Positions 44,837 to 53,312 of a stretch of DNA of 64,000 nucleotides are shown here, one piece after another. Source of the stretch: Phascolarctobacterium_A sp902463975 (lineage in GTDB: Bacteria > Bacillota > Negativicutes > Acidaminococcales > Acidaminococcaceae); the NCBI RefSeq assembly GCF_902463975.1, contig NZ_CABQHJ010000001.1, positions 109,406-173,405 on the forward strand. The letters are read 5' to 3'. The notes under the pieces are model-generated. The model did no database searches and was not told where the DNA came from. It saw only the letters and a program-made list of their open reading frames with translations. Within the stretch, counting starts at the first letter, position 1, and each line of letters begins with the position of its first letter. Made by a program: the position numbers and the translations under genes.

Positions 44837-45226
44837 TTATTCGCGGCCGCGATTTTTTCTTTTTTCGTGGATGCGGGCAGACTTCTTGCTGAATTTTTTC
44901 GGTTCGTCAGCCAGCTTTGCCAACTCGGAGGGGGATTGCTCCTTAGCCTCAGCAAAGTTTTCGCCCTTCACGAAGCGGAAGTAAATCGCAATGCCGGCAA
45001 TCAGCACCAGAGGAATGCTGCCGATAATATAACGGTAGCTTTGCGGCGCAGCCATGGTGATAAAGTCATAGATAACGATACATGCAGGCACCAGGATAAT
45101 CTGTCCCATGCGGGCGAGGAAGCCGTCCTTACCCATAAAGCGCACTACCATGCCATAAGCCAAAAAGGCTACCGCAAAGGAAACGAAAGACATAAATACC
45201 AGAAACGCAAAAAACTCAAAATTCAT
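44837..45226 (-). CDS. Small membrane protein, unknown
   Basis: This 129-residue protein has about three hydrophobic segments in the first 85 residues and a strongly basic tail (KKFSKKSARIHEKRKNRGRE). No family was recognised. It lies 17 bases after the FAD-dehydrogenase gene on the same strand, and GGAAGGTG precedes the ATG, so it may be cotranscribed and act with that flavoprotein. Confidence 0.7.
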   Translation of the reverse strand: MNFEFFAFLVFMSFVSFAVAFLAYGMVVRFMGKDGFLARMGQIILVPACIVIYDFITMAAPQSYRYIIGSIPLVLIAGIAIYFRFVKGENFAEAKEQSPSELAKLADEPKKFSKKSARIHEKRKNRGRE

Positions 45227-45243
45227 CTAAAAAAGCACCTTCC

Positions 45244-46629
45244 TTAATTCTTCTGTCCGCAGGCACGGGCACCAATGACGCGCGCCGCCCAGACACCGCT
45301 GGCACTCGCCTGCGATAATCCGCGTGTAATACCGGCACCATCGCCTACCGCAAACATATTCGCAACCTTGGTTTCCAGATTGCTGTCCAGCTCGAGGCGT
45401 GCGCTGTAGAATTTTACCTCTACGCCGTAAAGCAGCGTATCCGCATTCGCCATACCGGGAGCAATCTTATCCAAAGCATAAATCATTTCAATAATATCAT
45501 CTAGATGGCGTTTAGGCAAGACCAAACTTAAATCTCCCGGCGTTGCACTGAGCGTCGGTTTGGTAAAGCTCTTAAGCATGCGCTTCTCATTCGTGCGTCT
45601 GCCCTTCACCAGATCGCCAAAGCGCTGCACCAGCACGCCGCCTCCCAGCATGTTGGAGAACGAAGCGATACGCTTGCCGTACTGCAGCGGCTCATGAAAG
45701 GGCTCGGTGAACTTGCTGCTTACCAAAAGCGCAAAGTTGGTGTTCTTGCTGTGCATCTTGGGGTCGCGGAAGCTGTGGCCGTTAACAGTAATAATACCGT
45801 CCGTGTTTTCCGCTACCACATAGCCGTAGGGATTCATACAGAAAGTACGCACAACGTCATTATAAAGCGAAGTGCGGTACAAAATTTTTGCCTCATACAC
45901 CTCGTCGGTGATATGCTTGAACACCTCTGCCGGCACCTCCACGCGCACGCCGATATCCACCTGATTGTTGATAAAATCAAGGCCCATCTTAGCGCACTGC
46001 TCCGTATACCATTCCGCACCGGCGCGGCCGGGAGCAGCAATAAGATACTTGCAGGCAACCTTCTCGCCCTTATTCAGCTCCAGCACGAAGGTTCCGTCCT
46101 CCTGATGGCAGATTTCTTCAACCGCGGTATTGCAGCGGATTTCAATCTTATCCTCCAAAAACTTATGGATGTTTTCCATAATCACGAGGTTGTTTTCCGT
46201 ACCCAGATGGCGTACCTTGGCGTTCAGCAGATGCAAGTCGTATTTCAGCGCCTGCACGCCTATTTTGCTGTTCTTGGTAGAAAAATATTCACCGGGAGCA
46301 CCATGACGGCAGTTTAGCTCATCAACATAATCAATCAGCTCGATAACCTTGTCCTCCTGCAGATATTCGTTCAACCAGCCGCCGAATTCCGTCGTAAAAT
46401 TATATTTGCCGTCCGAAAAAGCACCTGCACCGCCAAAGCCGCGCATAATACTGCAGGGGTTGCAGTTAATGCAGTGGTCAACCTTTTTGGCAGCCAGTGG
46501 GCAGAAGCGCTTTTCAATCGTATTGCCGGCCTCCAGCATAATAACCTTCAGCTGCGGATACTTCAGCACAAACTCATAGGCAGCAAAAATAGCGGCAGGA
46601 CCGCCACCGATAATGGCAACATCATACAT
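45244..46629 (-). CDS. FAD-dependent dehydrogenase (COG2509-like)
   Basis: This 461-residue flavoprotein starts MYDVAIIGGGPAAIFAAYEF, an FAD Rossmann site. A cysteine stretch CPLAAKKVDHCINCNPCSIMRGFGGAG near 42-68 and the C-terminal AVGDGAGITRGLSQASASG are typical of the uncharacterised COG2509 dehydrogenases. The CxxCxxC segment might bind an Fe-S cluster or be structural; this is inference. It lies downstream of the DUF190 gene, separated by a terminator. Confidence 0.85.
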   Translation of the reverse strand: MYDVAIIGGGPAAIFAAYEFVLKYPQLKVIMLEAGNTIEKRFCPLAAKKVDHCINCNPCSIMRGFGGAGAFSDGKYNFTTEFGGWLNEYLQEDKVIELIDYVDELNCRHGAPGEYFSTKNSKIGVQALKYDLHLLNAKVRHLGTENNLVIMENIHKFLEDKIEIRCNTAVEEICHQEDGTFVLELNKGEKVACKYLIAAPGRAGAEWYTEQCAKMGLDFINNQVDIGVRVEVPAEVFKHITDEVYEAKILYRTSLYNDVVRTFCMNPYGYVVAENTDGIITVNGHSFRDPKMHSKNTNFALLVSSKFTEPFHEPLQYGKRIASFSNMLGGGVLVQRFGDLVKGRRTNEKRMLKSFTKPTLSATPGDLSLVLPKRHLDDIIEMIYALDKIAPGMANADTLLYGVEVKFYSARLELDSNLETKVANMFAVGDGAGITRGLSQASASGVWAARVIGARACGQKN

Positions 46630-46654
46630 AAATTCTCCTCCTCGTCATCTCCCA

Positions 46655-46688
46655 TAAAAAAACCGCAGCCTTATTTTTTACTGCGGTT
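46655..46688 (-). terminator. Terminator after DUF190 gene
   Basis: AACCGCAG and CTGCGGTT pair on the minus strand, followed by TTTTTTT. Confidence 0.85.
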
Positions 46689-46695
46689 TATCAGC

Positions 46696-47121
46696 TTATT
46701 GCTGTTGTTCCTGCTGCTTGCGCAGGTAGCTCGGCTGCGGCGAGCCGTTGTTGATATCCTTGTAGCTCTCTGCCATACGCATAAAATCGGTTACCAGGTA
46801 ATCGGCCTCACCCATCACCACCAGAGCATGGGTAGCGTTCTTTTCCAGAAACGGCAAAATCTTTTCGAGATTTTCTTTTTTATCTACCAGCTCCACAATA
46901 ACCGGGAAATTGGCATTGCCGCTGATAAATGTGCTGACAGCACGTCCGACGCCGCGCACCTTGCTGGCATAGCCTTCAATACCCTTGATAACAGTACCGC
47001 CGGCAAGGCCTAAGGAGCGTGCTTCACGCAGAATTGCTTTATAAAGCGGAATATCCTCAAAGAGAACATCCTCGCCTGTATAAATCTTTAAATACGAGGT
47101 TTTGTTAAATTCTAAAGCCAT
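46696..47121 (-). CDS. DUF190 domain protein
   Basis: This 141-residue protein matches DUF190: YLKIYTGEDVLFEDIPLYKAILREARSLGLAGGTVIKGIEGY at the N-terminus, SGNANFPVIVELVD in the middle. The fold is ferredoxin/ACT-like. DUF190 genes often neighbour crcB/fluc fluoride exporters, but no exporter or fluoride riboswitch was found here. The Gln-rich tail is unusual. GGAGGTG precedes the ATG. Confidence 0.83.
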   Translation of the reverse strand: MALEFNKTSYLKIYTGEDVLFEDIPLYKAILREARSLGLAGGTVIKGIEGYASKVRGVGRAVSTFISGNANFPVIVELVDKKENLEKILPFLEKNATHALVVMGEADYLVTDFMRMAESYKDINNGSPQPSYLRKQQEQQQ

Positions 47122-47234
47122 GGTTCTACACCTCCAGCTATCATTTCAATTTTGCTTATATTATTATAATTCGGCGCTAAGTAAACAATTCCTGCAATAT
47201 ACAGGCAAAAAATTCTTATCCTTGCATTTAGGAC

Positions 47235-47263
47235 TTGTCAGCAGAACGATAATACTTTATGAT
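47235..47263 (+). promoter_or_regulatory. Promoter for FlK-like thioesterase
   Basis: TTGTCA, a 17-base spacer and TATGAT lie about 40 bases before the ATG. Confidence 0.55.
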
Positions 47264-47302
47264 ATAAGCGTATGATTTGATTATTGAAAGAGGGTTTTAA
47301 GC

Positions 47303-47686
47303 ATGACAAATTTACATACCGGACTCACCGGCACCGCTAACGTAACCGTAACCGAGGCTAATATTGCCGCTACTATGAAAAGCGGCTCCTTGGCTGTTTT
47401 TGCCACTCCCGCTATGTGCGCACTGATGGAGGAGGCTGCCTGCGCCGCAGTCAATGCTCATCTGGAGGAGGGCAGCGGCACTGTAGGCATCAGCCTGAAT
47501 ATTACACATGACCGCGCTACCGCTATGGGCGACAGTGTTACCGCTACCGCTAAGCTGACTGCGGTTGACGGACGCAAGCTGACCTTTGAGGTGAGTGCTG
47601 CTGACAGCAAGGGTGTTATCGGTAAGGGTACGCATGAGCGTTTTATTATTGATAATGAAAAGTTTATGGCGAAGGTGAATAAGTAA
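47303..47686 (+). CDS. FlK-like hotdog thioesterase
   Basis: This 127-residue single hotdog-fold protein has the catalytic pattern of fluoroacetyl-CoA thioesterase FlK. It shows Thr in FATPAMCALMEEAA with Glu eight residues later, and His in SLNITHDRATAMG (FlK uses Thr42, Glu50 and His76). Relatives hydrolyse various short acyl-CoAs, so fluoroacetyl-CoA is not implied. It is divergent from the DUF190 gene. Confidence 0.82.
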   Translation: MTNLHTGLTGTANVTVTEANIAATMKSGSLAVFATPAMCALMEEAACAAVNAHLEEGSGTVGISLNITHDRATAMGDSVTATAKLTAVDGRKLTFEVSAADSKGVIGKGTHERFIIDNEKFMAKVNK

Positions 47687-47719
47687 GGTCAACAAGGCAA
47701 AAAAAGAATACTGAAAGCT

Positions 47720-47760
47720 AAAAAGCTGTTTCCACTCAAACATGGAAACAGCTTTTTCTT
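47720..47760 (+). terminator. Terminator after FlK-like gene
   Basis: AAAGCTGTTTCCA and TGGAAACAGCTTT form a 13-bp stem with a T-run after it, and A-run before; it can also serve the convergent hipA. Confidence 0.88.
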
Positions 47761-47817
47761 CATCAGACCCTGTCTTTTAGCCGATTCTTAGATTTTTCTA
47801 AAATGGGAATATGTATT

Positions 47818-49077
47818 TTATTCGTAACATGCGTTGAATGCAGGTCTCATTTCTTCAATTTGTCTGCGGGTCAGAGCATATCCGGCGGCGGTTCTTTCCC
47901 AGTTATCTCTGACGATTTGCAAAATATCTTCCGCCACCGCCTCAGCATCCGATTTTGAAATGCCAAATTTCACAGCGGTCTGCACTGCAAGATCAATACT
48001 GATGCTGTTATCATCCTCATCCACATTGAGAGACAACTCATCACCGTAAGGAACCGGGTTTACATCATACAAAGGTGAAAGGATCCAGCCCTTGTCTGTC
48101 AATATAAATGCATGGTTCCTCAGATGATCATCAGTATTAGTAACCGCCATATTAAACACGATACGTTTCCAAAGTTCGATTAGATCCTTCTTAGGCTGCG
48201 CACCATAGGACTTGATAAAGGCTGCTATGTTCAGATAGCTACTTCCATCAGCAGCGGATGCGCCATCTTTTTTAACAAGCAACGTCATCGCCGAGGCGAA
48301 ATGTACTCGCTTACTTCCCAAACGATCAAAACGCTTTATCAGGAAAGTGCTTCCAAGTGGTGAAAACTTCTCAAGCTTAGCCTCCGGGACATTCAGACCG
48401 CAGAGCGCTGCAAGATCATGTGCCACAATTTCCCAAGCTCCGGTATCATTTTCATCGTTCTTTGACGGGAACTTTGCAATCCAAAGCTGATTTTTTGTAT
48501 CTACTACGGTTGCCTTCGGTCTGGCACCACCCAGAGAAGAACCTGGCTTGATCAGCTGATTCAGCCATTTTTCAGTTAAACCGGTCTCATCATTTTCAAA
48601 ATTTCTGGAGGCTTCCTCCAATGTGCGAAGCGTAGCCCAAGGTGGAGCGGCTGTTTCCTTATCATCGGAAAGAAATGGACCTTCCGGATTTACCTTAAAG
48701 CGAATGCCGCCCATTCTGGTTTCATCGTACACACCAAGCAGGTAATCGCTGTCATAAAGCTTAGATGGCTTACGGCCCTCCTTTTCCGCAAGAATTCTTT
48801 CACGCTTATTCATAAGCACGCGTCCCCAGCGATCCGGAGAAGCATCTGCAAACAAACCAAAAATGTTCTTACCGGTCGGATACTGTCTACCGGAATACGG
48901 CATAAGCTCTGGATCCAGAGTTAGAGTAAGACCCGTTTTTTTCAGCCAGCCTTTATCGTATTCAAACGAATAGGATTCTCCGCCTTTGATAACATTTACA
49001 TATAAGCTTCCCATAAGGACAGGCTGATCTGTACTAAAATCATCATAAACGAAGATTGTTTTCTGATTTATTGCCAT
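47818..49077 (-). CDS. hipA: HipA toxin kinase
   Basis: This 419-residue Ser/Thr kinase toxin of the HipBA family phosphorylates glutamyl-tRNA synthetase in E. coli and induces growth arrest. The ATP-binding and activation segment SSLGGARPKATVVD is near 180, FLIKRFDR near 250, the catalytic NTDDHLRNHAF near 312-322 and the Mg-binding YDVNPVP near 338. It overlaps hipB as TAATG, so it is translationally coupled. Compared with neighbours it looks acquired. Confidence 0.93.
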   Translation of the reverse strand: MAINQKTIFVYDDFSTDQPVLMGSLYVNVIKGGESYSFEYDKGWLKKTGLTLTLDPELMPYSGRQYPTGKNIFGLFADASPDRWGRVLMNKRERILAEKEGRKPSKLYDSDYLLGVYDETRMGGIRFKVNPEGPFLSDDKETAAPPWATLRTLEEASRNFENDETGLTEKWLNQLIKPGSSLGGARPKATVVDTKNQLWIAKFPSKNDENDTGAWEIVAHDLAALCGLNVPEAKLEKFSPLGSTFLIKRFDRLGSKRVHFASAMTLLVKKDGASAADGSSYLNIAAFIKSYGAQPKKDLIELWKRIVFNMAVTNTDDHLRNHAFILTDKGWILSPLYDVNPVPYGDELSLNVDEDDNSISIDLAVQTAVKFGISKSDAEAVAEDILQIVRDNWERTAAGYALTRRQIEEMRPAFNACYE

Positions 49078-49397
49078 TATTCAGACCTCCTTGGTGCACG
49101 TTTCTTTGTAATCAGATTTAGATCCTGCAGTTGTCTGCCCATCTCATCATCCCTAGCGACAAGAAGCAGGTCTTTATCAAGATTGTTTAAGGCATGCAGG
49201 ACGGCTGCATATATACCCATAGCTACCGACGGATCTCCCTTTTCAACCTTCCAAAGAGAGGCGCGACTGATTCCGGCACGTTCAGCAACCAGTTCAGCAG
49301 ATAAACTCCGTCTGAGTCTTGCAAGCTTAATTTGTTCTCCCATAGTCTGCAGGATTTCTTCTGTTCCCGGTAATATATTATACGCAGCTTTCTTCAT
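49077..49397 (-). CDS. hipB: HipB-like XRE antitoxin
   Basis: This 106-residue DNA-binding antitoxin has an XRE helix-turn-helix at about residues 22-75 (IKLARLRRSLSAELVAERAGISRASLWKVEKGDPSV). It represses its own operon and neutralises HipA. The promoter overlaps a 20-base palindrome, presumably its operator. The C-terminus is basic (KKRAPRR). Confidence 0.9.
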   Translation of the reverse strand: MKKAAYNILPGTEEILQTMGEQIKLARLRRSLSAELVAERAGISRASLWKVEKGDPSVAMGIYAAVLHALNNLDKDLLLVARDDEMGRQLQDLNLITKKRAPRRSE

Positions 49398-49417
49398 TTC
49401 TAATCACCGCCCTCATT

Positions 49418-49455
49418 ATGTTTATTATTATAAACATAAATGATGATTTTGTCAA
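49418..49455 (-). promoter_or_regulatory. hipBA promoter with palindromic operator
   Basis: On the minus strand a perfect TTGACA, 17-base spacer and TATAAT. The palindrome ATGTTTAT-AATA-ATAAACAT at 49418-49437 covers the -10, as expected for HipB autorepression. Confidence 0.78.
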
Positions 49456-49515
49456 TTTTAGAAAACATTATGTATTATGCGATGCTGTTCAAGGATACTG
49501 TTACGGCAGCCACAC

Positions 49516-49544
49516 AAAAAGCCCCCGGACATGAGTCCAGGGGC
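49516..49544 (-). terminator. Terminator downstream of tRNA-Arg remnants
   Basis: GCCCCTGGAC and GTCCGGGGGC pair on the minus strand, followed by TTTTT. It lies where the terminator of the original tRNA-Arg gene would be. Confidence 0.8.
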
Positions 49545-49573
49545 GTTCTTCATTAAATATAATAATTTCAACA

Positions 49574-49622
49574 TGCTGATTCCGGCCACGCGCACCCGCA
49601 AGGGTGGAATCGAACTGGCGAC
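49574..49622 (-). repeat. Diverged second copy of tRNA-Arg 3' end
   Basis: It shares 16 exact bases (GTCGCCAGTTCGATTC on the minus strand) and 13 of the last 15 bases with the copy at 49664-49708. An 18-base insertion at 49589-49606 carries CACCC-GCAA-GGGTG. It looks like a decayed chromosomal attachment site left by an earlier integration. Confidence 0.5.
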
Positions 49623-49663
49623 TTTTCCTCTCGGGTAAGCATGTACGGCAATCAATATACTCT

Positions 49664-49708
49664 TGGTGATCCCGGCCAGAATCGAACTGGCGACCTACCG
49701 CTTAGGAG
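49664..49708 (-). repeat. Attachment-site scar: 3' half of tRNA-Arg(CCU) without its 5' half
   Basis: The minus strand gives a perfect tRNA 3' half: anticodon loop CTCCTAA (anticodon CCU), stem GCGGT, T-arm GCCAG-TTCGATT-CTGGC, acceptor strand CGGGATC, A and CCA. The bases upstream do not pair as an anticodon stem or D-arm. This is the scar expected at the distal end of an element integrated into this tRNA gene. By orientation the element lies to the right. Confidence 0.75.
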
Positions 49709-49867
49709 TTATCTTATTGGATTACAGCCGTTAATACACGTATATTTTGTATGTATTTTTTAATTATTTCATCAAGATAGTATCCAAATTGTTTATTCTC
49801 TCCACTTTTTCCATCCGTTTTAACTTGTTGTTGTATAGTAAATTGTATACCATCTCCTCATTTCACA

Positions 49868-52800
49868 TCAACCGGCAATATCTTCTACCATCGCAGTTCT
49901 CTTGAAGCTATCAATAATATCGAAGATCTCATCGAGCTGCGGTCCTTCGAAAATATTGTATATTGTCTTGGGCTTATCAAATGGCGCTTTTTCTAATACT
50001 TCATCTGTTTTTACATATCCATTAGCACAAACATAATCAATCAGTTTCTCTACAAACACTATTTGATTCTGGTTAAGCTTTTGGCTATTGATGAAGCTTG
50101 TAAAAGCATCCCTAACAGACTCCTTATCCATACCAGCTATATTGCGAACCAAAATACCAATAGGAGTATCCTTAAACTCCCTTTTATAATCTGCTTCATT
50201 TCCTAATTTTTTCAGGAAAACATTCTGCAGCTCATGTAATTCCGCATCAGTAATTGGTTTATTATGTGTAAGCTTGAAAATAGCCAGGCTGTCTTTGTTT
50301 TCTTCAATATAACGGTTAACTTTTTTCTTATAGTTCTCAAAATCCTGTACTATAGGCAGTACTTCCCCTTCCTTCGTCTCCACAATCGGATCAGTAAGAA
50401 CGGTTTTGATTATTTTAGTTTTCCTACCATCATATAGCAGCTGAATAAGGTCACGCAGTTCTTTCCTCGTATTCTCAAACAGCAAAATGTCATTAGCCTT
50501 CCAGTATTCATCGCTCTGGATCAGCTTAATTTCAGGCAACTTATTCTTAACTTGAGGTATGCCAGACTTTCCCTCTAACATTTCCGCTGTCTTCGTTAGC
50601 TGATTTTTACACGAATTAAAAGAGTTACGTTTCTCAATAAATGCTATCATCAAGCCATACATAAAGTTGTCAAAGCGTTTTGCGTATTCATCTTGTTCTT
50701 CGTTATATACTAATGGTGCAATCTCTTTACAAAGCTCTCCAACAGCTTCACTGCTAAGGTACCGGAATGCCTCTTTACTGTTATAGGCCTCTACATATCT
50801 ACGTTTCAAGCGCACAACAACAGACTGCTTATTAAGCGCTAGTATCTGCCTAACAACAATATCAATAAGCTCATTTCTGAACATCTGATACTTTTCTTCA
50901 GCAAATACAGGCTCCTGCATGGCTTTTATCAACGTTATCTGTTTAATGAAGATGCTTTCAGTTAACGATATAATCTTGTTGCCCTCAACGCCATTCTTTT
51001 TAGCTCTAAAGAACTCAAAATTCTGCCCATAATCGAAGATAAAGAAATACTTTTTGTCTTCATACTCCCCATTTCTGGAATCTACACAGTTCAAATTTTC
51101 ACAAAGACGAGTACCACGACCAATCATCTGCCAGAATTTAGTTTTACTGTGAACTTTTTTGAAAAACACAAGATTTACAAGCTCAGGAACATCTATACCT
51201 GTGTCCATCATATCAACAGATACCGCAATAAAGGGATTCTTATCTGGCACTTTAAAGTCATCAATAATGCTCTGTGCGTAATCATCCTCACATACTACAA
51301 CAGATGCAAAATGTCCAGCATATTGTGGATATAATTTGTCAAAACGCTCAACTATATATCTTGCATGTTCTTTTGTGGCAGCAAAAATAATACTCTTGCC
51401 AAGCTTATCTCCACCGTTGATTTTAATACCTCGCTCCATAAGATCAGTAATACACCTGTCAACAGTGCCACGGTTAAATACTATTTTATTTATCAACCCT
51501 TCGGCAATATATTCAGGCATATCATTAGTACCATCTTCGGTAAAATCATCTTCATAACGTTTTTTATCATCATCTGACAGCTGATCATAATCAATACCTT
51601 CGCTTACAAACTTTGATTTTACCTCGTAGTTATAATAAGGCACAAGATAGCCTTCTTCTACTGCTGTATCATATTCATAAGCAAATGTCGGTACGTTATC
51701 TTCCATTTGAAAGAACTCATAGGTATTTTTATCTACTTCGGTCTTTGGCGTAGCTGTCAATCCAACCAGGATTGCATCAAAATAGTCAAAGATAACCTTG
51801 TATTTTTTGAAAATACTGCGGTGTGCTTCATCAATAATTATCATGTCAAAATGTGCCGGCGTATACAAAAGACTACCATTCTTTGATTTTGTATCATCAA
51901 TAGCACCCAACATAGTCGGGTACGTAGAAAATACTATTCTGGAGTTAAAGTCCTGCTTATTCTCGCATAAATTACACAGCGGCATTTTAGGTAAATAATC
52001 TTTGAAGGCATCCCTGGCCTGTCTAACCAAAGCTCTACGATCAGCCAAAAACAGTACGTTGGTAACCTGTCCAGCTTTAGACATAACATCCGTCAAACTG
52101 GCAGCGGTTCTAGTTTTACCTGTACCAGTAGCCATTACAAGTAAATGTCTTCGACTTTTATTGCGTAATCCATCACATACGGCACGTATTGCCTCTATCT
52201 GATAATGTCGTCCACTAATATTCTCATCAATTTGGATTGTTCCTGGATCGACCGCTGACGAACGACGATTCATAAGCTTTTCCAGATCTTCTTTACTAAA
52301 GACAGAACTTACTAACCTCTCCGGCATGGATACATCATCCCAAAAATAGGTTTCAAAGCCATTAGTATAGAAAATAAAAGGTCTGCGTTTAAACTTTCTT
52401 TCAATACAATCAGCATAAAGTTCAGCTTGCTTCTTGCCTTTTTTCGGATCTAAAGATGTCCTTTTAGCTTCAACTACAGCTAACGGTAAGCCATTATCAC
52501 CAAAAAGCAGGTAATCAACAAAGCCTTTCTGCCCAAGAACATTAGTCATATCATTGACTTCGTATTCCTCGATAACGTTATAGCCAGCTTCTCCCTTAAA
52601 GGTCCAGCCCATCAGCTTAAGATCTAAATCAATATAACGCTTACGTGTTTCATACTCCGAAATCCCATCAGAGCTGAAGCTACGTTGCTCTACATTAATT
52701 GCTTTAGCTTTAGCAAGGGCATCAGCCATGTCAGCAAGTTTCTGCTCCATAGCCTTAATCTGTGCGTCTTTAGCTACAACCAGGCTTTCTTGCTTTTTAA

Positions 52801-53251
52801 TTTTTTCAATATCTAGCTCAACATGTTGATTAGGAACATCTTGTTCGTTAAAAGTACGTTCCTCATATTTGTCTCCGTAACAGTAATCGATCCATTGAAC
52901 AAACTCAAATAAGCCCTTCAAACTGAAAATTCCCTCTTGCGGACTCACATTTTTTCCTGTATGTACAGCTAAATTCCCAAGCTTAATAATATAAGGCAAC
53001 TTCTTCCATGTATCCTCGCCTAAAGCGTCTTTAAATGAAGGCTCATGAATCAAAGACTGCAGATTATCGCGATAAGGCATATCTATGGTCTTATCTACTG
53101 CATAAACCCACTTCACAGCCAATTCTAAAGCCTTCCGGCAGCCAATAGCACACATAGCAGGACTAGAAGTATAAACTTTTTCTGCTTCAATAGCTGCTAA
53201 AGCAAACATTTTGTAGTTTTTCTGTCCTTCTAAAAATGAGAAATTAGCCAT
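49868..53251 (-). CDS. hsdR: Type I restriction enzyme R subunit (EcoEI-type)
   Basis: This 1127-residue protein contains an N-terminal HEPN-like DUF4145 domain (about 10-115), a coiled coil (about 145-185), the nuclease site with Asp246, Glu261 and Lys263 (VEAKRTS), and an SF2 motor. The motor shows MATGTGKT at 373-380, DEAH in IIDEAHRSIFKKY, GLTATPKTE, and QMIGRGTRLCEN as motif VI. It translocates and cleaves foreign DNA in complex with HsdM and HsdS. It starts 15 bases after the frame that would complete hsdS-1. Confidence 0.95.
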   Translation of the reverse strand: MANFSFLEGQKNYKMFALAAIEAEKVYTSSPAMCAIGCRKALELAVKWVYAVDKTIDMPYRDNLQSLIHEPSFKDALGEDTWKKLPYIIKLGNLAVHTGKNVSPQEGIFSLKGLFEFVQWIDYCYGDKYEERTFNEQDVPNQHVELDIEKIKKQESLVVAKDAQIKAMEQKLADMADALAKAKAINVEQRSFSSDGISEYETRKRYIDLDLKLMGWTFKGEAGYNVIEEYEVNDMTNVLGQKGFVDYLLFGDNGLPLAVVEAKRTSLDPKKGKKQAELYADCIERKFKRRPFIFYTNGFETYFWDDVSMPERLVSSVFSKEDLEKLMNRRSSAVDPGTIQIDENISGRHYQIEAIRAVCDGLRNKSRRHLLVMATGTGKTRTAASLTDVMSKAGQVTNVLFLADRRALVRQARDAFKDYLPKMPLCNLCENKQDFNSRIVFSTYPTMLGAIDDTKSKNGSLLYTPAHFDMIIIDEAHRSIFKKYKVIFDYFDAILVGLTATPKTEVDKNTYEFFQMEDNVPTFAYEYDTAVEEGYLVPYYNYEVKSKFVSEGIDYDQLSDDDKKRYEDDFTEDGTNDMPEYIAEGLINKIVFNRGTVDRCITDLMERGIKINGGDKLGKSIIFAATKEHARYIVERFDKLYPQYAGHFASVVVCEDDYAQSIIDDFKVPDKNPFIAVSVDMMDTGIDVPELVNLVFFKKVHSKTKFWQMIGRGTRLCENLNCVDSRNGEYEDKKYFFIFDYGQNFEFFRAKKNGVEGNKIISLTESIFIKQITLIKAMQEPVFAEEKYQMFRNELIDIVVRQILALNKQSVVVRLKRRYVEAYNSKEAFRYLSSEAVGELCKEIAPLVYNEEQDEYAKRFDNFMYGLMIAFIEKRNSFNSCKNQLTKTAEMLEGKSGIPQVKNKLPEIKLIQSDEYWKANDILLFENTRKELRDLIQLLYDGRKTKIIKTVLTDPIVETKEGEVLPIVQDFENYKKKVNRYIEENKDSLAIFKLTHNKPITDAELHELQNVFLKKLGNEADYKREFKDTPIGILVRNIAGMDKESVRDAFTSFINSQKLNQNQIVFVEKLIDYVCANGYVKTDEVLEKAPFDKPKTIYNIFEGPQLDEIFDIIDSFKRTAMVEDIAG

Positions 53252-53312
53252 ATTGTCATCCCCTTATTAGTTAAAGTATTGCTTTATGAGTAAATTTTTA
53301 AGAGTTTCTAGT

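Noticed and set aside
47122..47302. Fluoride riboswitch beside DUF190 and FlK-like genes
   Set aside because: The GGGGAT-type core and pseudoknot partner of the crcB motif are absent.
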